NCBI RefSeq assembly: GCF_900111445.1
Contig: NZ_FOHE01000003.1
Span: 63,729-127,728 of the forward strand
Direction: 5' to 3'
Source: Oceanobacillus limi
GTDB lineage: Bacteria > Bacillota > Bacilli > Bacillales > Amphibacillaceae
DNA: 64,000 nucleotides
A model generated the notes under the pieces. It saw only the letters and a list, made by a program, of their open reading frames with translations. It did not search any database and had not been told where the DNA came from. Made by a program: the position numbers and the translations under genes. This document shows positions 1 through 10,437 of the stretch, in pieces. Numbering within the stretch: the first letter of the stretch is position 1; each line of letters begins with the position of its first letter.

Positions 1-1
1 C

Positions 2-946
2 GATCCAAACTTGCATCCTGGTGATACCTATCAGGAGGATGTGTATAGTAGAATCGAAGGATCTTCACTAATTTATTGGAGCGGGTCACATTTTGAATTT
101 CCAGAATTTGATATTAGATATGATACAGGTGACGACACGATGAAGTTCCCACCTGGGGTATCCTATACAACGATGACTATAACTCCATCGCAACAAATGT
201 ATCAACCTGGAGATTTAATTTATATTGATGGAAGAGATGGTGCAATTAACTTTCGATCATCACTAGCTCCAAATGCAGACATTACGAAGTTAATTCCTTA
301 TACACCACTAGAAGTAGTTGATGGACCTTTTGAATCATCCAATATAAATAATGATTTTAGTTACTATAAGCTTGAGGGTATATCTGCAGATGGATATGCT
401 AGCTCTGCTTATTTGAATCAAGCGAATCAAGATTTTACATTTTCTGACCCAATTACAGATGAAAGGGCTGCGGCACTATATTTCTTAGCGATGAATGAAT
501 ATGTCACAGGATTCCAAGATGGAAGCTTTGGTTCAGAGGAACCTCTTAGAAGAGAGCATGTAGCGGTGATACTTGATCGGATCTTAGATATGGAAATGCC
601 AAGTGATTATGAAATGCAAGCAGATGATGTTTCAGAAAATAACCCTTATTATGATGCACTCGCAAAAGCGGAATATAATGGCTATCTTGGAGTAGGTGGA
701 AAATTACGGCCACAGGAATATTTAACTCGTTCTCAAATGGCATCTGTTTTAGTGCGAGCGTTCGATGCATATTATCAAGAACCAACAGAAGATCATGTTT
801 TCGAGGATCAGTCTTCCATATGGAACTATGAGCCGATTAATACGTTATATTTTAATGAAATAACGATTGCTGACCCATATCGTCCAAACGAAGATGTTAC
901 TCGTTCTCAGTTTGCTTTGTTTATATATCGTACGTTGGTTGAATAA
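2..946 (+). CDS. SLH-domain surface protein, C-terminal part
   Basis: This is the 3' end of a surface protein cut by the left edge of the window; the frame is open from base 2, so the real start lies outside. The first ~150 visible residues match no domain I recognise. Three S-layer homology (SLH) repeats follow, at about residues 155-200, 208-255 and 265-311, each showing the usual hydrophobic helix and an R-x-[EH/Q] element (LRREHVAVIL, LTRSQMASVL, VTRSQFALFI). SLH triplets bind pyruvylated secondary cell-wall polysaccharide, so the protein is expected on the wall. That fits csaB, slaP and secA2 next door. The terminator at 957-1000 closes the gene. The nature of the N-terminal part is unknown. 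Confidence 0.85.
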   Translation, partial: DPNLHPGDTYQEDVYSRIEGSSLIYWSGSHFEFPEFDIRYDTGDDTMKFPPGVSYTTMTITPSQQMYQPGDLIYIDGRDGAINFRSSLAPNADITKLIPYTPLEVVDGPFESSNINNDFSYYKLEGISADGYASSAYLNQANQDFTFSDPITDERAAALYFLAMNEYVTGFQDGSFGSEEPLRREHVAVILDRILDMEMPSDYEMQADDVSENNPYYDALAKAEYNGYLGVGGKLRPQEYLTRSQMASVLVRAFDAYYQEPTEDHVFEDQSSIWNYEPINTLYFNEITIADPYRPNEDVTRSQFALFIYRTLVE

Positions 947-956
947 AAGTATAGAT

Positions 957-1000
957 AAAAGGACAGCCCCTAATTAATAATGATAGGAGCTGTCCTTTTT
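957..1000. terminator. Bidirectional terminator between the SLH gene and slaP
   Basis: An 11-bp inverted repeat (AAAAGGACAGC against GCTGTCCTTTT) sits between two convergent genes. It has a T-run on both strands, so it can end transcription from either side. Confidence 0.85.
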
Positions 1001-1004
1001 TATT

Positions 1005-1883
1005 TTATTGGATAGGGTAGGCACGCCATTTTGTTAGGTCTACTTCATCTACAAGAATCATGGATGCTGGAAAGACAAATGACCAAGGCTTACTTGTATT
1101 CGCTTTAACAGTGAAATTCTCCATTTTAAAACTACCGCGAGCGACTTCCTGATCAGACGCATCTTTAATACCAAGCGGGATCTGTTCCAAATGAATGTTC
1201 TTATTCGAGCCATTCCGAATAAGTAATGTTACGACCAATTCGCCGGAATCTTTTTTCTTTGCTTCGATCCCCATAAAATTAACTTCTCCAGACTTTAAGG
1301 AAGGAGCATTTTTTACAAGCTTTTCTAAGGATTCTTTAGTTTCCTGTGCAATGGACTTCTCCCAAGATTCTTCTAAATCAAGTTGATGCTCTCTTTTTAA
1401 TTCAAAAGCGAGTGACCAGTCATCTACTAGCTCATCAATATTCATGCTCAGTTCACTTCTGCCAAAGACAAAACTCCAAGGTCTCGCGCTGTTAGGGGGA
1501 ATGGTTCCAAGCTTGGAAAGATCAAATTCCTTTCGAGCAATCGGTTCTTTATCGGCATTTAACAAGAGAATGGCTGTTTTACCAAATTGAATGGATTTAG
1601 AAACCGTGCTTCGAATCAATCCTGTAACAGTTATGCTATCTTTCCTTTTGGAAAGTTCCATTCCATAAATGGATATCTGATTCTCTCTAAGCTTAGGGCT
1701 TTCACTATTGTGAAAGGCATAGACATAACGTTCTTCATCTGTTAGTTTCCATTCGTCAGGGATAGATAATGTTGTTTCCTTGTTCTCAGTACTAGATCCA
1801 TTTACTTCAGAGGCTAAATATTCTGCAGCATCTGTAACATTATCTTCCGTTTTCTTTTTTTTGCTTCTTGAAAAGTTGAACAT
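1005..1883 (-). CDS. slaP: Accessory Sec system S-layer assembly protein (SlaP type)
   Basis: A 292-residue soluble protein of the accessory-Sec S-layer assembly family, known from the Bacillus anthracis secA2-slaP locus, where it promotes secretion of S-layer proteins. It contains a duplicated domain, at about residues 68-155 and 200-290. Each copy ends in a matching block (ARPWSFVF and SKPWSFVF) and carries similar beta-rich text before it. The N-terminus is charged (SRSKKKK), and there is no signal peptide or membrane segment. The gene lies 26 bp downstream of secA2 on the same strand, so the two are probably co-transcribed and end at the terminator at 957-1000. The family call rests on the repeat and on the secA2 linkage. 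Confidence 0.85.
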   Translation of the reverse strand: MFNFSRSKKKKTEDNVTDAAEYLASEVNGSSTENKETTLSIPDEWKLTDEERYVYAFHNSESPKLRENQISIYGMELSKRKDSITVTGLIRSTVSKSIQFGKTAILLLNADKEPIARKEFDLSKLGTIPPNSARPWSFVFGRSELSMNIDELVDDWSLAFELKREHQLDLEESWEKSIAQETKESLEKLVKNAPSLKSGEVNFMGIEAKKKDSGELVVTLLIRNGSNKNIHLEQIPLGIKDASDQEVARGSFKMENFTVKANTSKPWSFVFPASMILVDEVDLTKWRAYPIQ

Positions 1884-1909
1884 ATAACCTTCCTTTCATT
1901 GTGATTTCG

Positions 1910-4267
1910 TTATTTATTTCGTTGTTTTGTCAGTTGTTTGATTGTTTGAGTGATCCGTAAAGCCATTTCGTATTTAATCTCTGCAAAGAATGATTCAAAG
2001 AGGGTATACCCTTCTTTTTCAAAAATTTGAATCGGATCCTCTTGTTGGTATTGCCGCATTCCAATTCCTTCTTTAAGCTGGTGCATCGTATCTAAATGTG
2101 CTTTCCACAATCTGTCAACAACGCTTAATGTAAGGCTTTTGGAGAGGGATAAGATTTCTTTATCATCCTTAAATGAGCGCAATGCATCGATGTGTTCCTT
2201 AACATAGGGGTCTACATAATCTTGTATTTCCTCAACAGTTTCAAACGTTTCTTCTCCAAATGAAAAGCTTGAAAGGAGTACTTTGTTTAATTCTTCTTGT
2301 AGAACCTGAACATCCATTAACTCTGGGCTTTCTTCATTTCCAAAAAAGGATAGGATGATTTCTGCTGGAATGGATTTCGTTTGCTTGACGACAAAATCAA
2401 TAATATTAGTATCAAATACGGAATCCCGGAATTGGTAAACCACTTCACGCTGTTTATTTAATACATTTTCAAGCTTTAGGTTGTATTCACGGATTTGGTA
2501 ATGGATTCCCTCCGAGATTTTTTGAGCAGTGTCAACAAATTTATGAACATTATTGGAGGTGATGAATCCTGTCTTATCGAACTTGAGTTTTGGATGAATT
2601 CGCTCCAATTCTTCCTCTGCGTACCTTACAAACAAGTAATCCTCCAGTGAAATAATGAATTGAGTTGAACCAGGGTCACCTTGACGACCGGAGCGTCCTT
2701 TTAGTTGGTTATCAATTCGTTGGCTTTCGTTCCGTTCCGTGCCAATTACATGCAAACCGCCAAGCTCGGCCACGCCTTCACCAAGCATAATATCTGTTCC
2801 ACGGCCAGCCATGTTGGTAGCAATCGTGATTTTTCCTTTTTGTCCAGCTAATGCCACTAACTGAGCTTCCTTTTCCGCGCTTTTCGCATTTAGTAACTGA
2901 TATTCAATACCCTCTTTATCGAGGATTTCGGCAATTTCCTCTGATTTTATGATAGAGCTTGTCCCAATAAGAATTGGTTGGCCAGTAGCATGACGTTTCT
3001 TAATATCTTCTATTAGGTAGTTATATTTTTGCTCTTTTTTCATAAACACGATATCCGAATGGTCTATCCGTTGGTTTGGCTTATTTGGTGGAATTTGAAT
3101 GACATCCATTCCATAGACGGTTCGAAGCTCTGTTTCCTCTGTCTTTGCTGTACCTGTCATCCCTGATAACGTTTGGTACATTTGATAGTAGTTTTGAATG
3201 GTAACGGAAGCATGTGTTTTATTTTCGTCGGTATTGCGCAATCCTTCTTTTGCTTCAATTGCTTGGTGAAGGCCATCACTCAAACTTCGGCCTTCCATGA
3301 TTCGCCCTGTGTTCATGTCGATTAACTTGACTTCTCCATCATCAACAATATAATCTACATCGCGATGGTAGATGGTACGAGCACGCAATGCTTGTAATAA
3401 TGCGTGGAATAAAGAACTATGTTCTAAATCAAATAAATTCGATATACCAAAGACTTTTTCACATTTCGTTATTCCACTTTCTGTGAAATTAACCGTTTTG
3501 AGTTCTTGATCTAATGTATAATCTTCATCTTGCTTTAAGTTTTTGACAGCCATGGAACAGACTTTATAAAGCCTGCTACTTGGTTGGTCCTTACCAGCAA
3601 TAATAAGTGGAGTTCTTGCTTCATCAATAAGAACACTATCCACTTCATCAATAATTGCAAAGTGATACGGACGCTGTACTTTCTCTTCTGGTGAACTAAC
3701 CATATTATCTCTCAAATAGTCAAAGCCGAATTCTGTCCCAACTCCATAGGTTATGTCACAATTATAGGCCTCTTTTTTTTGCGAGTTGCTTAATTGAGCG
3801 ATGTTTAGACCAACGGTAAGTCCTAAAAATTCATGGATTTGCCCAATTAATTCTTTGTCGCGTTTTGCTAAGTATTCATTTACTGTAATAATATGGGCGC
3901 CTTTTCCTTCCAGTGCATACAGGTATCCTGGCAGAGATGCGACAAGGGTTTTTCCTTCTCCTGTCTTCATTTCTGCGATATTACCTTTCACAAGAACAAG
4001 GCCACCAAGTAACTGTATGTCATAATGGCGTAAACCTAGAACCCGTTTGGATGCTTCTCTAACTGTAGCAAAAGCTTCAACCGTTAGATCGTGAATTGTT
4101 TCTCCTTGCTCTAACCGCTGTTTAAACTCCTCGGTTTTTTGCTTTAGTTCTTCATCCGAATATTGCTCAAACTGTTTCTCAAGCGTATTAATCTTGTTAA
4201 TTAACTTCATATATGGTTTTAATGCACGAATTCTTTTTGGATGTTGACTTGCCTTCTGTTTGTTCAT
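1910..4267 (-). CDS. secA2: Accessory preprotein translocase ATPase SecA2
   Basis: A 785-residue SecA-type ATPase that drives export of a subset of proteins through SecYEG. The Walker A (GEGKT, residues 103-107) and the DEVD box (207-210) followed by SVLIDEARTP are intact. The helicase motif MAGRGTDIML and the RSGRQGDPGS motif are also present. It is shorter than housekeeping SecA (~840 aa) and ends (TIKQLTKQRNK) without the C-terminal zinc-binding CxCxSG-type SecB tail, as expected for SecA2. With slaP directly downstream and SLH and csaB genes alongside, its likely clients are the SLH proteins. It is transcribed divergently from csaB across a 191-bp gap. The start has an AAGGAG-like site upstream on the minus strand. 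Confidence 0.95.
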   Translation of the reverse strand: MNKQKASQHPKRIRALKPYMKLINKINTLEKQFEQYSDEELKQKTEEFKQRLEQGETIHDLTVEAFATVREASKRVLGLRHYDIQLLGGLVLVKGNIAEMKTGEGKTLVASLPGYLYALEGKGAHIITVNEYLAKRDKELIGQIHEFLGLTVGLNIAQLSNSQKKEAYNCDITYGVGTEFGFDYLRDNMVSSPEEKVQRPYHFAIIDEVDSVLIDEARTPLIIAGKDQPSSRLYKVCSMAVKNLKQDEDYTLDQELKTVNFTESGITKCEKVFGISNLFDLEHSSLFHALLQALRARTIYHRDVDYIVDDGEVKLIDMNTGRIMEGRSLSDGLHQAIEAKEGLRNTDENKTHASVTIQNYYQMYQTLSGMTGTAKTEETELRTVYGMDVIQIPPNKPNQRIDHSDIVFMKKEQKYNYLIEDIKKRHATGQPILIGTSSIIKSEEIAEILDKEGIEYQLLNAKSAEKEAQLVALAGQKGKITIATNMAGRGTDIMLGEGVAELGGLHVIGTERNESQRIDNQLKGRSGRQGDPGSTQFIISLEDYLFVRYAEEELERIHPKLKFDKTGFITSNNVHKFVDTAQKISEGIHYQIREYNLKLENVLNKQREVVYQFRDSVFDTNIIDFVVKQTKSIPAEIILSFFGNEESPELMDVQVLQEELNKVLLSSFSFGEETFETVEEIQDYVDPYVKEHIDALRSFKDDKEILSLSKSLTLSVVDRLWKAHLDTMHQLKEGIGMRQYQQEDPIQIFEKEGYTLFESFFAEIKYEMALRITQTIKQLTKQRNK

Positions 4268-4458
4268 TTATACAATACTCCTTAAATGTAGTATTCATTG
4301 TACTAGTATAGCATGAATGGGAATGATAAGATAAGATATATTCAAATACAAATTTTGGCTAGTAAAAGTTCTTTTTTTCTGAAAGTATTATGAATCATGA
4401 CATATACAATGAATTCGATTAAAATTGGATGTAGAATTTTGAAAGGATTGAATAGAAA

Positions 4459-5628
4459 ATGGCGATTGGAATTGTGGGGAATTATGGTAACGACAATGAA
4501 GGAGATGAAGCGATACTAGAAGGTGTCATCGTTCAGTTGGAAGAAGCCTATGAGATTGAACGAAAGGAAATTGTCGTTTTTTCTAATAACCCAGAACAGA
4601 TTAGTAATAAGCACGGTGTTCAATCCGTAGAACTTTTTCAAAAGAAAAAGAGTGACCCTATGAAGTTCTTAGCAACGGTCATCCATAATAAACCAATTAT
4701 TCGTGACCTGGATCTGTTAATCATTGGTGGCGGCGGAATTTTAATGGATCTTTATCGAAATGGGGCTATCATATACGGGATGTATGGTTGGTTGGCAAAG
4801 CTCACGAACACCCCTTACGTCATATACGGTGCCGGTGCAGGACCGATTTCTACATTGCTCGGTAGGACAATTTTAAAATCACTCGGAAATTCTGCGAACC
4901 TAATTACGGTACGTGACCCAAAATCAAAAGCATTACTAGAATCTATCGGGGTAAAAAAGCCAATACATGTTATTTCTGATCCGGCATTTTTTGTGAAAGC
5001 ACCTAAACCCATAGCAAATAAATTGGATAAACTTCAAATAGGTGTAACAGCGGTACCTTATTATAATATCAATTATTGGCCTGTAGAAGATAAAAGTAAA
5101 TACAATCATTACATAAACGGGATGGCTACGAATCTGGATAATCTTTTGCGTGAATACCCAAATGCAAAAGTCAACTTTTTTTCTACAAAACACCCATATG
5201 ATACGGAGGTTACTAAGGATATAAGAGAGCTAATGAGGTATAAAGGACGCTCGGTTGTATACGAGGAGGAAATGAAACTTGAGAAAAAGGGGATGAACCA
5301 CAAAGAAATATTACAATTTATTGGTGAACAAGATATTGTCATTGGTACGAGACTTCATTCTTTAATATTGTCTCTTGTTACGAACATACCGATCATTGCT
5401 ATTTCGTATCATCAGAAAGTTAAGGATTTCATGGATTCTATCGATTGTAGCGATCTCGTCATTCCAATTGATGAATTATCCGAACGTGAGGATTTCTTTT
5501 TAAAAACATACATGGAAATGGAAAAAGATTGGAGCGAAACGGTTAAGAAGTTTGAGACGATTACGAATAATGTCAAAAACAAATCTCCAAAAGGAATGGA
5601 TTTAGTAAAGACGGTATATAAAAGATGA
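4459..5628 (+). CDS. csaB: Polysaccharide pyruvyl transferase CsaB
   Basis: A 389-residue CsaB-type enzyme that transfers pyruvate from phosphoenolpyruvate onto secondary cell-wall polysaccharide, making the ketal recognised by SLH domains. Family features are the N-terminal GNYGNDNEGDEAIL block, the glycine-rich IGGGGILMDLY stretch near residue 92, and the C-terminal IGTRLHSLIL motif near residue 298. The start follows a GAAAGGATTG ribosome site. It is divergent from secA2 and heads a run of polymer genes on the plus strand. The presence of several SLH proteins in the window supports the assignment. Confidence 0.93.
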   Translation: MAIGIVGNYGNDNEGDEAILEGVIVQLEEAYEIERKEIVVFSNNPEQISNKHGVQSVELFQKKKSDPMKFLATVIHNKPIIRDLDLLIIGGGGILMDLYRNGAIIYGMYGWLAKLTNTPYVIYGAGAGPISTLLGRTILKSLGNSANLITVRDPKSKALLESIGVKKPIHVISDPAFFVKAPKPIANKLDKLQIGVTAVPYYNINYWPVEDKSKYNHYINGMATNLDNLLREYPNAKVNFFSTKHPYDTEVTKDIRELMRYKGRSVVYEEEMKLEKKGMNHKEILQFIGEQDIVIGTRLHSLILSLVTNIPIIAISYHQKVKDFMDSIDCSDLVIPIDELSEREDFFLKTYMEMEKDWSETVKKFETITNNVKNKSPKGMDLVKTVYKR

Positions 5629-5760
5629 GGTAGTTTATTTTATACAACATCCACTTATAGTGAATTGTCCTATTAATTGGTATAATAGGTTTGTTTATTC
5701 CCACATAAAACTACAACTTTTCTATTTTAGGCTTTATTGAATCAAAGAAAGTGGGTTCTT

Positions 5761-7224
5761 ATGTTTAAGTCTCGTTTTATAAAAATATTAGGTGCTATAA
5801 CAATAATCAATATCATTGCACGTTTGTTTGGGTTTGCTAGGGAAATAGGGATTGGTTACCAGTATGGAACTAGCTTTCAAGCGGATAGTATTATCACAGC
5901 ATTTACGATACCGAATTTTCTTTATACGGTTATTGGAGGAGCGATTACAACTGCGTTTATTTCGATATACAGCAAATTAAGCAATCCATTAAGAAATGAT
6001 TTTGTACAAACCATATACACAAGCCTAAGCTTAATTGTAGGTTCCTTAACTATTATGTTCCTAATTTTTCCTGAGTTTTGGATGAGGCTTTTCTTCTCTG
6101 GCATGTCTGAAGAAGCATTGAGCCTTACAACCAATTTATTTCTCTGGACAGCACCTGCAACATTTTTTTTAGTCCTTTCGATGCTGTTTAGCGGTCTACA
6201 TAATGTTCATGAAAATTATCGACTAACCAGCATATCGTCTGTTGTTTTTAATGGAATTTATTTATTGATCGGTTTTGGGCTAACCCCGTTGTTAATGGAA
6301 TATTCATATGCGCTAGGAGCTACACTAGGAGCTGTGTTCATGTTTATCTTGCTCGTCTACCAAAGTAGAAAGCAACGCCTTGCTCCGCTTCAGTTTAAAA
6401 TTGTTCGATTAGCGGAAACAAAAAGGTTTTTAAAATTAGCGATGCCCTTAATTTTTGGGGGAGCAACCATTCAATTTTACTTGATTATCCAACGGATTTA
6501 TGCTGCTAACTTATCAGACGGTGCCATAGCAGCCATTAATTATGCATCAAAAATGACGCAGCTTCCACAGGCTGTATTAATGACAAGTGTAACAACGATC
6601 GTTTATCCTTTATTAGCTAAAGCTGCTGGGGAAGGCGATTTTTTCAAGTTAGATCAAGCATTTAAAAAAGGATTCAGGCTGTTAACTTTGATATTACTTC
6701 CGGCAAGTGTATTTATTTTTATTTATGCAAAGGAAATTATTTCGATCATTTTTCAATATGGGAACTTTACCGAGGACTCAACGAATGCGACATATCCGTT
6801 GCTGCAGCTATTTTCGATATCAATCTTTAGCTTGGCACTTAATACCTATATTACACGTTTTTTCTATGCGTTAGAAAGTACGTTACTGCCAAATATTATC
6901 AATATTGTCTCTGTTTTTGGTGTGAATATTTTTGTTATTAACCTATTCATCGATCGGTTTGGCGTATCTGCTATTGCGTTAGGTACCGTGTTAAGTACAA
7001 TAATTAATATGTTATTCCTTATTCTATTTGCGAGAATAAAACTCAATTTAGTATTAAGTAATTGGAAGTATGTGGCAATCATCTCGGTATTTGTCTTGTT
7101 CTCGGTAAGTATAATTTGGTTATCTTCCATAGTTATGGTTGGTTCTCTGTTTCTATCTTTACTATTTGGCGGTGTGATTACACTGTTCCTTGTTGCTGGA
7201 GGATTGAAGTTTTTGAAGGAATAA
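5761..7224 (+). CDS. MurJ/Wzx-like lipid-linked polymer flippase
   Basis: A polytopic membrane protein of 487 residues in the MviN/MurJ branch of the MOP exporter superfamily. About 14 hydrophobic segments are visible, and the N-terminus (NIIARLFGFAREIGIGYQYG) is typical of MurJ-like proteins. I chose the ATG at 5761 over an in-frame TTG at 5737 because AAAGAAAGTGGG lies at good spacing before it. Lying between csaB and a Wzy-like gene, it more likely flips a lipid-linked wall-polysaccharide unit than lipid II, but a lipid II role cannot be excluded from sequence. Confidence 0.85.
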   Translation: MFKSRFIKILGAITIINIIARLFGFAREIGIGYQYGTSFQADSIITAFTIPNFLYTVIGGAITTAFISIYSKLSNPLRNDFVQTIYTSLSLIVGSLTIMFLIFPEFWMRLFFSGMSEEALSLTTNLFLWTAPATFFLVLSMLFSGLHNVHENYRLTSISSVVFNGIYLLIGFGLTPLLMEYSYALGATLGAVFMFILLVYQSRKQRLAPLQFKIVRLAETKRFLKLAMPLIFGGATIQFYLIIQRIYAANLSDGAIAAINYASKMTQLPQAVLMTSVTTIVYPLLAKAAGEGDFFKLDQAFKKGFRLLTLILLPASVFIFIYAKEIISIIFQYGNFTEDSTNATYPLLQLFSISIFSLALNTYITRFFYALESTLLPNIINIVSVFGVNIFVINLFIDRFGVSAIALGTVLSTIINMLFLILFARIKLNLVLSNWKYVAIISVFVLFSVSIIWLSSIVMVGSLFLSLLFGGVITLFLVAGGLKFLKE

Positions 7225-7261
7225 CTGAAATTCAGTTATGATTATTTTAAGGAGTTTCGTT

Positions 7262-8467
7262 ATGAATAAATTTTCACAAAACCAATTATCATTCCTATTA
7301 TCTGGTGCATTCTTTTTAATTCTACTTTTTAATGTATTTACGGTTACTAAGCTTCCGATTAGTGACTTGGCATTTACTACGATGGAATGGATGCATTATG
7401 TAGCGTTTTTTGTCGTTGGTTATACCATGGCAAAACAGGTGCAAGGTGGAAATAAAATAACCCCGTTTTATAGTGGTATTACATTATTTGGTTTAGGGTA
7501 TGTACTCGTTCATCTTATAAACGGTAACTATTATAATAATAGCGAGCTAACCGTCATTCTATTATATTTAGTATTTATTTTGGCTGTATCCCATGTGAAA
7601 TGGAAGCCAAAGCATTTTATTTTATTTGGATATATGAGTCTAGGAGTAATTCTTTTATTAATGATTCAGTGGGTTCAACTTGGAGCTCAGATGAGTAGTT
7701 TTCAAAGTTATATTCGAAATCCAAATATTTTAGGTGTCTTTGTTTCATGTTTACTTTTCTTTCCGTTAGTGGCAATAAAATATGTACCGACGTGGAATAG
7801 GGTATTATTTATTTTTGGCATAGGGGCTGCATGTATTTTAATTTATGTATCTTCTGCAAGAGCGGTTCTGTTGCTGCTAGTAACGGTTTTTCTAAGTAGG
7901 CTTATTTTGTTTTATTCAAAAAAAGTTTTCTATTATTTACTTGGACTTTTATTACTTTTTAACACATTCTTTTTGTTAGTGTATACTATGCTTGCCAATA
8001 GTGCCTATTTCAAAAAACTTAATGAATTGTCTGTCGATATATTCGGTAAGAATTTATTCTCTGGAAGGCAGGATGTTTGGGAGTCTGTATTGCAATTTGG
8101 ATTGAAACAGCCATTTTTTGGACATGAAGTTGGAATTGTCCCAAAAGATTATATTGAAGGTACACATTATGTACATACACATAATCAATACCTACAAATC
8201 TTCATTGAAAGTGGAATTGTTGGTATGGTTTTATTTGTACTTTTTTTATATGGTATTTGGAAGGTATACCAGAAGGGGTTAGACTTTTCTATCGTAAGGT
8301 GGTCAGCTTGCTTTTTCTTGGGTATATTAGTATATCAGAATGTGGAAGTATCTTTATTTTTTAATATGCAATCAATCGGTTTATTACAATGGTTTATCAT
8401 ATCAGTTGGTATAAGTGGTGTACTTTATTCGAAAACTATGGAAAATGATACGAGGTATAATAGCTAA
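7262..8467 (+). CDS. O-antigen ligase/Wzy-like polymerase
   Basis: A 401-residue membrane protein with about 10-12 transmembrane segments and a long outside loop around residues 245-305. That loop carries GRQDVWESVLQFG and HVGHTHNQYLQ-type text (here YVHTHNQYLQIF), characteristic of the O-antigen ligase/Wzy superfamily. It would polymerise or ligate undecaprenyl-linked sugar units outside the membrane. The ATG at 7262 has an AAGGAG site 6 bp upstream and is preferred to the in-frame ATT-region start at 7238. It follows the flippase by 37 bp, so the two are probably co-transcribed. Substrate unknown. Confidence 0.85.
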   Translation: MNKFSQNQLSFLLSGAFFLILLFNVFTVTKLPISDLAFTTMEWMHYVAFFVVGYTMAKQVQGGNKITPFYSGITLFGLGYVLVHLINGNYYNNSELTVILLYLVFILAVSHVKWKPKHFILFGYMSLGVILLLMIQWVQLGAQMSSFQSYIRNPNILGVFVSCLLFFPLVAIKYVPTWNRVLFIFGIGAACILIYVSSARAVLLLLVTVFLSRLILFYSKKVFYYLLGLLLLFNTFFLLVYTMLANSAYFKKLNELSVDIFGKNLFSGRQDVWESVLQFGLKQPFFGHEVGIVPKDYIEGTHYVHTHNQYLQIFIESGIVGMVLFVLFLYGIWKVYQKGLDFSIVRWSACFFLGILVYQNVEVSLFFNMQSIGLLQWFIISVGISGVLYSKTMENDTRYNS

Positions 8468-8581
8468 AGGGTAGCTTTATTATGTATTAGAAATATTTAG
8501 TGGACATCATTTGTTAGAAATCATCACACAAATAATGCTTGATAAAGGTAATGGGAATCGATATAGAAAGGAACTAGCCTT

Positions 8582-10405
8582 ATGAATTATCGGACAAGGT
8601 TGTTATTACTAATATTAATGGATTCGTTAATTGTTAGTACGGCCATTTTTATCGCATCTTGGATCGCGTATCCGTATGAACCTGTTATTCATACATCTTC
8701 ATTAATAATCAGTGCTATTGCATTACTTGTTTTCCATCATTTGTTTGCAGTTTTATACAATTTATATAAAAAAGTATGGTCCTATGCTAGTGTTGGTGAA
8801 TTAACGGCAATTGTAAAGGCTATTACATTATCTATTATTGGGACAGGTATCGTTCAATTTCTTGTAAATGACTTTGAGATCTATAAACGTGCGCTTTTAG
8901 TAACGTGGATGCTGCATGTGATTCTAATCGGGGGATCTCGGTTTATTTGGCGTGTGTTGCGAGATCGGTATATTTTCAAGTCTGAAGATAAGAAACGCAC
9001 ATTAATAATAGGTGCAGGTTCGACAGGCGCAATGATTGTTAGACAGATTAAAGATCAACAAAACGCAGAATTGTTAGCAATTGGATTCATAGATGACAAT
9101 CGTTCGAAACAAAAAATGCAATTATATAACTTACCAGTACTGGGGAGCACAAAAGATATAGAATCAGTTATTAAAAATCATAAAATTGAGCATGTAATTA
9201 TTGCAATCCCAACATTACGGAAAGCTGTATTACATGAAATTGTCACAACTTGTAATAAATTGAAGGTTGAAGCACAGATTATACCGAAAATGGAAGATTT
9301 GATGACTGGGAAGGTATCTGTAAATCAACTTAAAAATGTTGAAGTGGAGGATCTTTTAGGTCGGGAACCAGTTGAGCTAGATATCCAAACCATTTCTGAA
9401 TATGTAACTGGAAACACCGTGCTAATTACTGGGGCAGGAGGTTCAATCGGGTCTGAGTTATGTCGACAATTAATGCGCTTTACGCCAAAGAAAATTGTGT
9501 TAGTGGGACAAGGGGAGTATAGTATCTATTCCATAGATATGGAGCTTAGAGAGAAATATAGAGATGTGGATATTGATATCATCCCTCTTATTGGGAATGT
9601 CCAAGATCGTGCACGGATGTTTGATATTGTCGAAAAAACAAAACCGACAATTATCTATCATGCAGCAGCTCATAAGCATGTACCATTAATGGAATATAAC
9701 CCGCATGAGGCCGTCAAAAATAATATCATCGGTACGAAAAATGTAGCAGAAGCGGCTGATACTTTTGGAGTTAATACATTCGTGCTTGTCTCATCTGACA
9801 AGGCGGTTAACCCTACCAATGTTATGGGAGCTACAAAACGCGTTGCTGAAATGGTTATCCAAGACTTAAATACACGAAGTAAAACAAATTTTGTTGCGGT
9901 ACGGTTTGGAAATGTTTTAGGTAGTCGGGGGAGTGTTATCCCATTATTTAAAAAACAAATTAGACAGGGCGGTCCTATTACAATTACGGATCCTGAAATG
10001 ACCAGGTACTTTATGACCATCCCAGAAGCCTCGAGACTAGTTATCCAAGCGGGGGCATTAGCAAAAGGTGGGGAGATCTTTGTTCTTGATATGGGAGAGC
10101 CAGTGAAGATTGTAGATTTAGCTCGCAATTTAATTCATTTATCTGGTTATACAGAAGAGGATATTCCTATCGAATTTACGGGTATTAGACCTGGTGAAAA
10201 AATGTTTGAAGAGCTTTTAAGTGAAAGTGAAGTCCATCCTGGAGAAGTGTATGAGAAGATATATGTTGGTCGTACAACGGAAGTTAATCCAATGGAATTA
10301 CTACATTTTATTAGTCAATTTGAGAGCCTTTCAAACGAGGGGATAAAAAAGGAATTAATGCAGATCGTTTCAACAAAATCGATAAAATCTGCAATTGAAA
10401 AATAG
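8582..10405 (+). CDS. CapD/EpsC-type UDP-GlcNAc 4,6-dehydratase (membrane)
   Basis: A 607-residue two-part protein. Residues ~8-125 form four membrane segments. A first Rossmann fold begins near residue 138 (LIIGAGSTGAMIV), and a second, short-chain dehydrogenase fold begins near 280 (VLITGAGGSIGSELCRQL). The long-form dehydratase signature SSDKAVNPTNVMGATKR, which replaces the usual YxxxK, is present near residue 402. Such enzymes convert UDP-GlcNAc to 4-keto-6-deoxy sugars, the precursors of FucNAc or bacillosamine-type residues. In this locus the product probably enters the wall polysaccharide. RBS AAAGGAA precedes the start. Confidence 0.9.
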   Translation: MNYRTRLLLLILMDSLIVSTAIFIASWIAYPYEPVIHTSSLIISAIALLVFHHLFAVLYNLYKKVWSYASVGELTAIVKAITLSIIGTGIVQFLVNDFEIYKRALLVTWMLHVILIGGSRFIWRVLRDRYIFKSEDKKRTLIIGAGSTGAMIVRQIKDQQNAELLAIGFIDDNRSKQKMQLYNLPVLGSTKDIESVIKNHKIEHVIIAIPTLRKAVLHEIVTTCNKLKVEAQIIPKMEDLMTGKVSVNQLKNVEVEDLLGREPVELDIQTISEYVTGNTVLITGAGGSIGSELCRQLMRFTPKKIVLVGQGEYSIYSIDMELREKYRDVDIDIIPLIGNVQDRARMFDIVEKTKPTIIYHAAAHKHVPLMEYNPHEAVKNNIIGTKNVAEAADTFGVNTFVLVSSDKAVNPTNVMGATKRVAEMVIQDLNTRSKTNFVAVRFGNVLGSRGSVIPLFKKQIRQGGPITITDPEMTRYFMTIPEASRLVIQAGALAKGGEIFVLDMGEPVKIVDLARNLIHLSGYTEEDIPIEFTGIRPGEKMFEELLSESEVHPGEVYEKIYVGRTTEVNPMELLHFISQFESLSNEGIKKELMQIVSTKSIKSAIEK

Positions 10406-10437
10406 CTCGAAAGATAGTTGAAATGGGGAATGCAGAT